From Bacteroidota bacterium (GTDB lineage: Bacteria > Bacteroidota > Rhodothermia > Rhodothermales > Bin80), in assembly GCA_026702635.1 (NCBI GenBank), contig JAPPBZ010000277.1:1-9141 (forward strand): a DNA stretch of 9,141 bases. The letters run 5' to 3'. Below are positions 1 through 6,460 of this stretch, one piece after another. Both the position numbers and the translations under genes were made by a program. The first letter of the stretch is position 1; each line of letters opens with the position of its first letter. The notes under the pieces are model-generated. The model was not told the DNA's origin and did no database searches. It saw only the letters and a program-made list of their open reading frames with translations.

Positions 1-1232
1 TAGGAATCCACACCCAACTCCGCAGTATCCTGTCCAAGACGCTCAACAGATTTTGAAACACGGGTTCCAATAAGAACATCTATCAGCTTCCACACTGCAA
101 ATGAAACAGTGAAAACAAAAGCTCCGATTACTACGATCCCTAAAAGCTGGACCCCGAAGCTTGTCCCATCCACAGTAAATGCAACCGCAATCGTTCCCCA
201 AATTCCTGCAAAGAGATGAACAGGCACTGCACCGACAACATCATCGATCTTCAGTTTGTCCAATAATTTGATTGCCAGGACACAAACGATACCACCGACA
301 AAACCAATGAGAATGGCAATCCCATGATGGTGCATCGTGGGGGCCGCTGTAATGGATACCAATCCAGCCAGCGCACCATTCAAGATCGCAAACATATCAA
401 ATCGACCCAATATTGGACGCGAAACGACAATCGCCGCAAAGACCCCGGCAGCACCCGCAAGGGTTGTATTGGCGACAATTCCCGCAGCAGCAATTAAGTC
501 AGTGGTTCCTGCTAAAGCCAATTGAGACCCAGCGTTGAATCCATACCAGCCAAACCATAAAATGAACACACCTAAAGTAACGATTGGGACGCTGGAGGGT
601 GGCGTCGGATTTACGCTACCATCCTTCTTGAATTTGCCCAAACGGGGCCCCAATATGATTGCCCCTGCAAGTGCAGCCCATCCTCCTGTACCGTGGACAA
701 TCGTTGAGCCGGCAAAATCCGAAAAGCCTAGCTCATACAGCCAACCCTCTCCCCAAGTCCATGCGCCAACAATCGGGTATACAATAGCTGTCAAAGCAAG
801 CACGAACGAAAAAAAGGCCCATAACCGGATCCGTTCTGCCAACGCACCCGACACGATGGATGCGGTAGTGGCCACGAACACCATCTGAAAAAACCAACCC
901 GACATTTGGGAATACCCACTGTCTACGACCGCCTCATGTACACTTGAGTCTCCACCGACCAGAGCGACTTCTTCTGGGGTGGCATTGAAAAACAGCTTAA
1001 AGCTCCCAATGAAACCGGACACATCCGTATACATCAGGTTGTAACCGATAACATAATAGGCTAAGGCTGCTATGGCGTATAAGCCTAGATTTTTGAGGCA
1101 AATCACGGATGCGTTTTTGGTGCGGACCGACCCGGACTCCAACATCGTGAAGCCGGCAGCCATCCACATTACAAGGGCTCCCCAAATAAGAAAACCGAAC
1201 GAATTAAGAACAAACTGAGTCTCAGGTGTCAT
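1..1232 (-). CDS. amt: Ammonium transporter (Amt/MEP/Rh family), 3' end outside the window
   Basis: Inner-membrane channel for ammonium/ammonia uptake. I translated this frame by hand: it opens at ATG 1230-1232 and is open for 410 codons to the window edge, so the C-terminal tail is missing. Family hallmarks are in order. The start has the 'LVMWMAAGFTMLESG' helix. F115 lies in the 'FFQMVFVAT' helix. W160 and the first pore histidine H180 follow ('STIVHGTGG'). 'WFGWYGFNAGS' at about residues 226-236 supplies the F and S that match the outer gate and recruitment site of E. coli AmtB. The second pore histidine is H339 ('VPVHLFAGIWGT'). There is no cleavable signal peptide. No clear Shine-Dalgarno precedes the ATG, but the first residues match the family's usual beginning. 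A promoter-like pair lies just upstream (1264-1293). A P-II partner gene may lie beyond the left edge but cannot be seen. Confidence 0.96.
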   Translation of the reverse strand, partial: MTPETQFVLNSFGFLIWGALVMWMAAGFTMLESGSVRTKNASVICLKNLGLYAIAALAYYVIGYNLMYTDVSGFIGSFKLFFNATPEEVALVGGDSSVHEAVVDSGYSQMSGWFFQMVFVATTASIVSGALAERIRLWAFFSFVLALTAIVYPIVGAWTWGEGWLYELGFSDFAGSTIVHGTGGWAALAGAIILGPRLGKFKKDGSVNPTPPSSVPIVTLGVFILWFGWYGFNAGSQLALAGTTDLIAAAGIVANTTLAGAAGVFAAIVVSRPILGRFDMFAILNGALAGLVSITAAPTMHHHGIAILIGFVGGIVCVLAIKLLDKLKIDDVVGAVPVHLFAGIWGTIAVAFTVDGTSFGVQLLGIVVIGAFVFTVSFAVWKLIDVLIGTRVSKSVERLGQDTAELGVDS

Positions 1233-1503
1233 TTTGAAAAATTGAAGTGATTCCAGAATTATACAAAATAAAAATGGGAATCAGCACAACAAAGTCGAGC
1301 CGGGGGAAAGTGGTACTATGGGCCACGGCGATGGGCACCTCGACATTGAGGGACTCCCAAGATTCGAGGCCACGTTCCGCGAGCTCCGCGTTTACGTCAG
1401 CCAATACCTTCGGGTAGTGGGCGAAATCGCCACCGAGCTGATCAAGAATATTAAATGGAAGGCCTTCGGTCGGTGTCAACAAAATGTGATGTCTCTCCTT
1501 CAC
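1222..1503 (-). CDS. Unrecognised 93-aa reading frame between the Tsx-like channel and amt; possible gene remnant
   Basis: I do not recognise this frame and assign no function. It starts at a GTG (1503), lies in the same frame as the preceding channel gene just after that gene's TGA, and ends 11 bases inside amt. Its middle part (about residues 20-62) looks like real coding sequence: many codons begin with G, third positions are GC-rich, and the peptide is plausible ('LADVNAELAERGLESW'). The last 25 or so codons are AT-rich and coincide with the probable amt promoter, so a full-length product is doubtful. It may be a small gene, the decayed end of a lost gene, or chance. No hairpin with a T-run, as expected of a terminator, was seen in this gap. 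Confidence 0.25.
   Translation of the reverse strand: MKERHHILLTPTEGLPFNILDQLGGDFAHYPKVLADVNAELAERGLESWESLNVEVPIAVAHSTTFPRLDFVVLIPIFILYNSGITSIFQNDT
1264..1293 (-). promoter_or_regulatory. Candidate Bacteroidota-type promoter for amt
   Basis: On the minus strand a TTTG (1293-1290) is followed after 19 bases by TATTTTG (1270-1264). This is one base short of the Bacteroidota -33/-7 consensus TTTG-N19-21-TAnnTTTG. A TATAAT overlaps just downstream (1263-1258), without a good -35 hexamer at standard spacing. Transcription would begin some 25 bases before the amt ATG. The stretch is AT-rich compared with the sequence upstream. This is pattern matching only; no start site is known. Confidence 0.4.
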
Positions 1504-1515
1504 CCATGAGAAGAC

Positions 1516-2289
1516 TCATTGCATGCGCCAGACAACCAAAAACTCAGGGCGGAACTCATTCTGACCGTCAACTCCTAGTTTGTTTGACCAGTACTGAAGC
1601 TCAACTCCCATGTGGAGCCAGCCTGGCGACTTAAACAGATTCCCCACATCCCATACCAGCTGTGGCTGCGCCAGAATCCATGCCTCAATCGTCCCTGTGT
1701 CATACTCGAGTTCTACTGAACTGATGTACTCGGCATGTCCCATGAACGAAAAAGACTGGCTTCCAATATTGAATACCTTGAGCCAACTGATATCAAACAT
1801 GAATCCGGTATCATGTCGTGTTCCGTCGCTATAATCCACGATTGCGGCGAAATCCGTATTCACGAAGATAAATCCAGGGATATTCCACGAAAGCTGCACA
1901 CCAGGTAGAAACTTGAGAACGTTAACATCTCCGTCAAAATTCAAGCCACCAACCGCAGAGACGTCTACAATGGGGCCCATCTTGATGTCTTGACCAAAGA
2001 GCTTGCTGAAGCTCAAGGATGGATACCATTCTCCATAAAAATCTCTGTCGTTAAATCCATCATTCTCTACATCATCCAAAAAATCAATGAAGAAAAAAGT
2101 CCTCCCCAGCTTCCAGCTACCTGCATGCTGGAACGTGAGGATATTTGTTGCATGATGACGTCCCGAGAATGGATTCAAGAGGCTGCCCCTCTGATATTGA
2201 AATTCCATCTGTGCGGAAGCAGACAGAGGCTGCAGTCCAATAAAAACGGTCAAGGCTAGAATGCCTGCCAAAAGTCCTTTTTGATTCAT
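1516..2289 (-). CDS. Tsx-like outer-membrane channel protein (nucleoside-specific channel family)
   Basis: Predicted outer-membrane beta-barrel of 257 residues, about the usual size for the Tsx/OmpK family, whose studied members pass nucleosides or other small solutes. Residues 1-26 form a signal peptide with a hydrophobic core and a likely cleavage after the A-S-A at 24-26. The mature N-terminus carries the family pattern 'LTFQHAGSWKLGRTFFFIDF' (51-70), then alternating polar/aromatic strands such as 'YGEWYPSLSFSKLF'. The protein ends in WRMQ rather than the terminal aromatic residue typical of barrels, which is mildly odd. AGGA lies about nine bases before the ATG. It follows the NifU-like gene by 45 bases and precedes amt by 283. 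The proximity to amt might mean a role in nitrogenous solute uptake, but that is inference. The true substrate cannot be read from the sequence. Confidence 0.8.
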   Translation of the reverse strand: MNQKGLLAGILALTVFIGLQPLSASAQMEFQYQRGSLLNPFSGRHHATNILTFQHAGSWKLGRTFFFIDFLDDVENDGFNDRDFYGEWYPSLSFSKLFGQDIKMGPIVDVSAVGGLNFDGDVNVLKFLPGVQLSWNIPGFIFVNTDFAAIVDYSDGTRHDTGFMFDISWLKVFNIGSQSFSFMGHAEYISSVELEYDTGTIEAWILAQPQLVWDVGNLFKSPGWLHMGVELQYWSNKLGVDGQNEFRPEFLVVWRMQ

Positions 2290-2334
2290 CTTATCCTGAG
2301 TTTGTGTTTTCTGATGCCCTACTATGTTAGCGCC

Positions 2335-2589
2335 TCACACTGCATCCACTCGTGAAATTTGTGGCACAGCATGCCGCAATGCCTGCTCAATCCCTGCACG
2401 TAATGTCATGGTACTCATTGGACATGTACCACAGGCACCGAGTAACTTAAGCTCTACAACCATGTCATCTGTGATTCTGTGTAGCTGAACTTCTCCACCA
2501 TCAGCAACAAGATAAGGACGAATAGAATCAAGTCCATCTTCTATTTTCTGGCGAAGAGCAGCATCCAAATTTGGATCATACCTGGACAT
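2335..2589 (-). CDS. NifU C-terminal-domain Fe-S cluster scaffold/carrier protein
   Basis: Small (84 aa) stand-alone NifU-like domain, of the type that holds a [4Fe-4S] cluster between subunits and passes it to client proteins in the cytoplasm. The family pattern is complete: 'IRPYLVADGGEVQLHRI' (23-39), a hydrophobic strand, then 'LLGACGTCPMSTMTL' with ligand cysteines C53 and C56, and a closing helix 'GIEQALRHAVP'. The frame could also begin at a GTG one codon earlier (2592). I chose the ATG at 2589 because it is the stronger start codon and adds no unexplained residues. There is no clear Shine-Dalgarno. It begins about 20 bases after the ApbC stop, so the two are probably co-transcribed, and this pairing fits a joint Fe-S maturation role. 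Confidence 0.92.
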   Translation of the reverse strand: MSRYDPNLDAALRQKIEDGLDSIRPYLVADGGEVQLHRITDDMVVELKLLGACGTCPMSTMTLRAGIEQALRHAVPQISRVDAV

Positions 2590-2609
2590 CACAGGGTAGA
2601 TTTTTGAGC

Positions 2610-3689
2610 CTATTGATACTCAATAAGTGGAGACACAGGAGAAGTTTCTCTCTCTGCCAATGATGTGACAATCCTATCTGCAATAGATCGGAACGCCCGG
2701 GCAGATCCGCTGGAAGGCGCCGATAACACAATCGGGCACCCCTCGTCACTTGAAACCCGCAGAGACTCCTCCAAAGGAATCTTACCGAGCAGTGGAATGC
2801 CGGTTTCGGTTGCAAGACGGTCGGCTCCACCATCCCCAAAAAGATAATACTTGCGCTCGGGGAGATCTGCAGGGGTGAACCAAGCCATATTCTCAATAAT
2901 CCCCAGAACGGGCACATTTACTTTTGAAAACATCACCAGGCCTTTCCTTGCATCCGCCAGGGCCACTTTTTGTGGCGTTGAGACAATGACGGCACCTGCT
3001 AAATTGACGGTCTGCACAATCGTAAGTTGGATATCCCCTGTACCCGGCGGCAAATCCAGCAGCAGAAAATCAAGGTCTCCCCACTCCGCATCGTTCAGGA
3101 ACTGTCGAACAGCCCCGGAGACCATTGGACCACGCCAAATCACGGCTTCAGAATCATCCACTAATAACCCCATTGAAAGTACATGCACACCATGTTTGAT
3201 GATCGGAACGATTTTTCGTTGATCATTGACACGCGGTTTCTCTCCCTCCAGCCCAAACATCACTGGAACACTTGGACCGTAGATATCTGTATCTACCAAT
3301 CCTGTTCGATAGCCTTCCGCTGCAAGAGCTACGGCGATATTAGTTGCTACAGTACTTTTCCCAACTCCCCCCTTACCTGAAGCAATGGCAATCATGTGCC
3401 GGGCTCCAAGCTTTACCTGCTGTGCACGCCCCTTGGAATAGGTTAACTCAATTTGAACTTCCACATCCTCTCCAAACTCAGACCGAATCGCTTCTCTGCA
3501 CTGCTGGACAACCGTTTTAGAAAATGTCGTCCCCGGTTGGGAAATAGAGAGCTTAAATGCAATGGATCGGCCATCAATCACGACATCCTTTACAGAACCA
3601 AGCCGAATAATATCACTGTCCCGTTCCGGGTCACGTATCTTACTCAAGGCCTGATAAACAGCTTTACGTCTGATCATTTTTCGGTTCAT
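2610..3689 (-). CDS. apbC: ApbC/Mrp (NBP35-like) P-loop ATPase, Fe-S cluster carrier
   Basis: Cytoplasmic ATPase of the Mrp/NBP35 family, which binds and transfers Fe-S clusters. It has 359 residues. An N-terminal MIP18/DUF59-type domain covers about 8-88 ('ALSKIRDPERDSDIIRLGSV'). The ParA-like ATPase domain has the deviant Walker A 'SGKGGVGKST' (104-113), switch region 'DTDIYGPSVP' (133-142) and Walker B 'LLLDLPPGTGD' (209-219). Many Mrp proteins have a CxxC near the end; here that region reads 'ENMAWFTPADLPERKYY' (266-282) without the cysteine pair, a variant I associate with Bacteroidota. A run of six G abuts the ATG at 3689, too close to serve as its ribosome site, so translation might start at the second ATG (residue 5, 3677). 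The NifU-like gene follows directly. A perfect -7-like box lies about 60 bases upstream. Confidence 0.95.
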   Translation of the reverse strand: MNRKMIRRKAVYQALSKIRDPERDSDIIRLGSVKDVVIDGRSIAFKLSISQPGTTFSKTVVQQCREAIRSEFGEDVEVQIELTYSKGRAQQVKLGARHMIAIASGKGGVGKSTVATNIAVALAAEGYRTGLVDTDIYGPSVPVMFGLEGEKPRVNDQRKIVPIIKHGVHVLSMGLLVDDSEAVIWRGPMVSGAVRQFLNDAEWGDLDFLLLDLPPGTGDIQLTIVQTVNLAGAVIVSTPQKVALADARKGLVMFSKVNVPVLGIIENMAWFTPADLPERKYYLFGDGGADRLATETGIPLLGKIPLEESLRVSSDEGCPIVLSAPSSGSARAFRSIADRIVTSLAERETSPVSPLIEYQ

Positions 3690-3807
3690 CCCCCCTTTTT
3701 ACCTCAATGATTCGATGAGTTGATTCGCATTTCAACGCTTTCTCCCTACAAAAATAGGAAAATCTGCTTCCTGTTGATACCGGACATACCGTCCTGATTC
3801 GCTCCAT
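3664..3807 (-). CDS. Possible 47-aa small ORF overlapping the apbC start
   Basis: An ATG at 3807 is preceded at 5-base spacing by AGGAG (3817-3813), one of the better Shine-Dalgarno matches in the window. The frame encodes 47 residues beginning MERIRTVCPVSTG, with three cysteines, and stops 26 bases inside apbC, an arrangement that would allow translational coupling. Against it, the codons show no clear coding bias, the peptide resembles nothing I know, and the candidate apbC -7 box lies inside it, so a transcript from that box would not include its start. It may be chance. Confidence 0.15.
   Translation of the reverse strand: MERIRTVCPVSTGSRFSYFCREKALKCESTHRIIEVKRGDEPKNDQT
3749..3756 (-). 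promoter_or_regulatory. Candidate -7 box for the apbC-nifU-like unit
   Basis: The minus strand reads TATTTTTG, a perfect match to the Bacteroidota -7 pattern TAnnTTTG, 59 bases before the apbC ATG and inside the 175-base gap after the Ppx/GppA gene. No TTTG occurs 19-21 bases further upstream, so the -33 half is missing and the call rests on one short motif plus its position. Confidence 0.3.
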
Positions 3808-3864
3808 GCATTCTCCTGTGTAGTCTAAGCAACTTCAAGCTCGATCACTCCTTCATGTCCACGG

Positions 3865-4839
3865 CTACTTTATTGCACCCGTCTTGAAAATTCTCAACGC
3901 CATGCCATGACATAGCCCCCACGGGCTCACTGTGATTGATTCTTGTCTCAGCATATTCATCACTTCCAGGAAAATCAGGATTGCAGCAGGAAATACATCA
4001 GCTCTGCCGTGAAGCCTTCTTGGGTTCAGGGCCAGAACATCAGACATTGTCATACGAGTCAATAACTCTAGCCAACACTTTACCTGAGTACATGAGAGTT
4101 TATCTGGATGCTCCTCTTTCACCTGGAGTCGTCTCCAATTCGGGTTCAATCTGTCAAATTTTATCGGAAGTTCTCCTGCACTCAATTCATGTTGCAACTC
4201 CAGTAAAAGACGATGTACATCTGATGCACCGACAAGGAGCTCCGTCTGACTTCCCGAAAAAGGTAACTCAGACAGCGATTTTTTAATGAATCCTGTGGCT
4301 CCTTTTAGTTCATTGGAGTCGGGAGGCTGGGAAGAAAAGTATCGTTCTGTAATACGTACGGAGCCAACATCCAAACTGAATCGCTGAAGGATGCGACCAT
4401 CCGGCATTCCTTCAACAATTTCTGTCGAGCCTCCACCTATATCACATGTAACGATCCTGCCCGCAACGTTGGGCAGCCCAGCAACTGCCCCTTCGTAGCT
4501 TAAATCTGCTTCCTGCTCTCCCGAGAGTATTTCATAGTGCAATCCTGTTCGTTCTCTTATGATCGTGACAATTTTATTGCCTGTATCCCGAGAAGCACTG
4601 GTTCCTGCCACAACACACCTCTCCACTTGCCACTGATTCACTGTAGAACGAAATCCCTGTAATGCCTGAACAAGGCGTTCAATGGCCGATTCTCTGAGGA
4701 TGCCGTGCGCATCTACCCCTTCTCCAAGCCGAATCATTCGGTGCTCTTCCACAAGTGGTTCTAATTTACCACTGGGAGTCAACTCAGAGATCAGAAGCTT
4801 TGCAGAGTTTGTCCCGACGTCAATAGTTGCAAGCTTCAA
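3865..4839 (-). CDS. Ppx/GppA-family phosphatase (exopolyphosphatase or pppGpp phosphohydrolase)
   Basis: Cytoplasmic enzyme of the actin-like ASKHA fold that removes terminal phosphate from polyphosphate or from pppGpp. It is 324 residues, the short form without the C-terminal HD-like domain of E. coli Ppx/GppA. Visible motifs are the first phosphate loop 'IDVGTNSAKLLI' (6-17), 'TSASRD' (80-85), 'SGEQEADLSYEG' (106-117) containing the probable catalytic glutamate (E110), and the second phosphate loop 'DIGGGSTEI' (133-141). The start is a TTG at 4839: GAGGT lies at good spacing upstream, an in-frame TAG sits two codons before it, and the family motif begins at residue 6, so no other start is possible. 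It follows the repeat-protein gene by 89 bases. The sequence does not settle which substrate it prefers. Confidence 0.92.
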   Translation of the reverse strand: MKLATIDVGTNSAKLLISELTPSGKLEPLVEEHRMIRLGEGVDAHGILRESAIERLVQALQGFRSTVNQWQVERCVVAGTSASRDTGNKIVTIIRERTGLHYEILSGEQEADLSYEGAVAGLPNVAGRIVTCDIGGGSTEIVEGMPDGRILQRFSLDVGSVRITERYFSSQPPDSNELKGATGFIKKSLSELPFSGSQTELLVGASDVHRLLLELQHELSAGELPIKFDRLNPNWRRLQVKEEHPDKLSCTQVKCWLELLTRMTMSDVLALNPRRLHGRADVFPAAILIFLEVMNMLRQESITVSPWGLCHGMALRIFKTGAIK

Positions 4840-4896
4840 GCCCTACCTCAATGGTGATCTCCCGAATAGATGAATGCTCACGATTCTGAGCCACCT

Positions 4897-4904
4897 CAAA
4901 GGTA
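4897..4904 (-). promoter_or_regulatory. Candidate -7 box for the Ppx/GppA gene
   Basis: The minus strand reads TACCTTTG, a perfect TAnnTTTG, in the 89-base gap between the repeat-protein stop and the TTG start at 4839, leaving a leader of roughly 50 bases. There is no TTTG at 19-21 bases upstream. It could let the phosphatase be expressed independently of the upstream gene. Confidence 0.3.
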
Positions 4905-4928
4905 CAAAACCTCTGTAGATCGGTTGTG

Positions 4929-6272
4929 TTATTGGGGGACAGTAGAAACCCCGGGAGACGCCCCAACTGTGATTGCAGCACCCTGGCTCTGAACTGGAAA
5001 CATCGCAACTCCCCATCGCTCAGGATAGTCTGGCTCAGGTGAATTCCAGTCATCGTACGAGTGAGAGCCGTCCGATTCATAGTGCAGTCTATAGACTCCG
5101 GGCTCTAGCCTAAGAAATTCAATCTCCTTTCGATTCTTTCGAGCCCCACCTGCATGTACAGAACTATCATAGGACATCTGCCACTGCACTCTTGATTCTC
5201 CCGCACCTTCCTGCTTTTCCAGCCATGCCAAATCATATCCGTTGTCGGGACCTGTAATCTCTCCCAGAGCGTAGAGTACCACCGCCGCCGTATCCTCCAC
5301 GACAAAAGGTTGTACATGCTGCTCGTCATCCCCAACCTGGGTGACACGGATGATCGGATCACGCTGCATCCAGGGATCAAACGTAGAAACCTCTTCTGTA
5401 TCAGAGGTGCGTATATTCAATCCCCATCCCTGAGGGTAAAATGGGGGATTCCCTACCCAACTATCATAGTGGTGCGCACTGTTGGTCACTGCGATGGCGC
5501 GATAGACACCCGGGGGGAGAACGCGTTGACCTTTGAAAATTCGATTTTCCTGTACTCCTCCCGCCCAATCTGTGTTATCGCGGGAAAGCTGCCATACGAC
5601 GTGCCCGCTCACTGCATCCTCGATACGTGAGTAATCCACCGGCTGCACTTCGTCCTGGCTACCCAATTGGCCGATCGCATGAATCTCGAATTCTGCCGGA
5701 CGATGAACTTCAAAAAGGATCTCTCTCTTTTCTTCACCGCGCAGAGATACAGCATCCCAAGTCTCATTGTCAGAGTTGTCCCCTAAAGGGCGTGTGATCG
5801 CCCGCAACGCATCTTTGCTATCCGGCGAATGAATCGTCACGCGCCACTTTCGGCGATCCTTTCGAAACGTCAAATTTGAGCGACGCTGAAGCTGGCCGTA
5901 CGAAGCAAAATTCAAAATGTACGAACCTGTATCCAGCTCCAATTCTTCTTGATCCACATAAGCGATAGACCCTTTCTGCCTCGTATTCGCGGCATTCATG
6001 GACCACACAACCTCTCCCGTATGAGCACGGGTAATCCAGGAATATGCGGCCAGCCCAGTTGCTCCTTGACGTTCATCAATGGAACCAACTGCATTAATCA
6101 CAACCTGCAAAGGTCCTGAGACCTGAAAAGCCTGTTGTTTTAGTTCACGCACATCAAGATCGGAGAGCATGATTGCTCCATGAGGTGGCGGAGACTCGGA
6201 AAACAGTCTCACGACTACCAAGAAACCCAGGAACACTAATAATATGACCTGAAACCGACTCCAATTACTCAT
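4929..6272 (-). CDS. Membrane-anchored or secreted protein of unknown function with repeated beta-rich domains
   Basis: I do not recognise this 447-residue protein and give it no function. Residues 7-22 form a single hydrophobic segment followed by 'VRLFSES', which reads as an uncleaved N-terminal anchor, with the rest outside the cytoplasm; a cleaved signal is less likely because no A-x-A follows. The exported part contains two clear repeats (about 186-288 and 321-426) and a weaker first copy (about 48-149). Shared features in order are an F-x-V strand, A-x-G-[EQ], a V-x-W-Q-[LM]-S strand, A-G-G then N-R, L-x-P-G-V-Y-R, S-x-H-x-Y-D-x-W, P-x-x-Y-P and W-G. The first copy keeps GEVVW and L-D-T-G-S-Y but lacks the AGG and DxW parts. 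The tail (430-447) is low-complexity. It is the first gene of the leftward block and faces the signalling module, so it could be a surface sensor or structural protein; this is inference. Confidence 0.8.
   Translation of the reverse strand: MSNWSRFQVILLVFLGFLVVVRLFSESPPPHGAIMLSDLDVRELKQQAFQVSGPLQVVINAVGSIDERQGATGLAAYSWITRAHTGEVVWSMNAANTRQKGSIAYVDQEELELDTGSYILNFASYGQLQRRSNLTFRKDRRKWRVTIHSPDSKDALRAITRPLGDNSDNETWDAVSLRGEEKREILFEVHRPAEFEIHAIGQLGSQDEVQPVDYSRIEDAVSGHVVWQLSRDNTDWAGGVQENRIFKGQRVLPPGVYRAIAVTNSAHHYDSWVGNPPFYPQGWGLNIRTSDTEEVSTFDPWMQRDPIIRVTQVGDDEQHVQPFVVEDTAAVVLYALGEITGPDNGYDLAWLEKQEGAGESRVQWQMSYDSSVHAGGARKNRKEIEFLRLEPGVYRLHYESDGSHSYDDWNSPEPDYPERWGVAMFPVQSQGAAITVGASPGVSTVPQ
4995..5717 (-). 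repeat. Two protein-level repeat units inside the unknown gene
   Basis: Two divergent tandem domains of about 100 residues each (5717-5409 and 5312-4995) share VVWQLS/VQWQMS, AGG, NR, PGVYR, S.H.YD.W, YP and WG in the same order and at similar spacing. They are alike only as protein: I see no long nucleotide identity, so the duplication is old. A third, degenerate copy precedes them at about 6131-5826. Confidence 0.75.
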
Positions 6273-6318
6273 GACCGCGAAATATCACTACTACAAGCCC
6301 TTACGGTAACTCCCATAG

Positions 6319-6350
6319 CAAAGTTGCTCTCTCTGCCTATCTGTAACAAA
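6319..6350 (-). promoter_or_regulatory. Candidate Bacteroidota-type promoter for the repeat-protein gene
   Basis: On the minus strand TTTG (6350-6347) is followed after exactly 20 bases by CAACTTTG (6326-6319), one mismatch from TTTG-N19-21-TAnnTTTG. It lies 46 bases before the ATG at 6272, which has no Shine-Dalgarno. This is the best two-part match in the window. Confidence 0.45.
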
Positions 6351-6394
6351 TTTTTCCAAGTCAGGTAATAACTTGTTCCAGGCACTTTATTGAC

Positions 6395-6404
6395 GGGGTA
6401 CCCC
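6395..6404. promoter_or_regulatory. Perfect 10-bp palindrome GGGGTACCCC in the divergent gap
   Basis: The palindrome sits about 57 bases before the annotated start of the membrane phosphatase, right after a TTGAC. It has the symmetry of a dimeric repressor half-site pair but is short, and symmetry stops after ten bases. The remainder of the 188-base gap (6273-6460) holds the leftward promoter candidate at 6319-6350; I found no convincing rightward promoter in it. Confidence 0.2.
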
Positions 6405-6460
6405 AAATCAGTTTTTCCAGAGTTCTTTCAAGAAAGGCGCTCGTTGCACTGTTCAAGCGT

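Noticed and set aside
337..888. Two plus-strand frames (337-525 and 535-888)
   Set aside because: Both are antisense to the ammonium transporter, whose own frame shows all family motifs across this region.
1457..1466. GAAGGCCTTC palindrome after the channel gene, considered as a terminator
   Set aside because: It is a perfect palindrome with no loop and no following T-run on either strand, so it does not resemble an intrinsic terminator.
1318..1509. 63-codon plus-strand frame between amt and the channel gene
   Set aside because: The codon pattern favours the opposite strand, there is no ribosome site, and it runs against both neighbouring genes.
1516..1518. Possible stop-codon readthrough from the channel gene into the following frame
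   Set aside because: The channel is already full length for its family; sharing a frame has a one-in-three chance and no readthrough signal is evident.
2576..2917. 113-codon minus-strand frame inside the apbC 3' end
   Set aside because: It is an alternate-frame shadow of apbC; the apbC frame carries conserved family sequence to its end.
4820..5080. 86-codon minus-strand frame bridging the repeat protein and the Ppx/GppA gene
   Set aside because: It is out of frame with both genes, which account for most of the region, and has no recognisable content.
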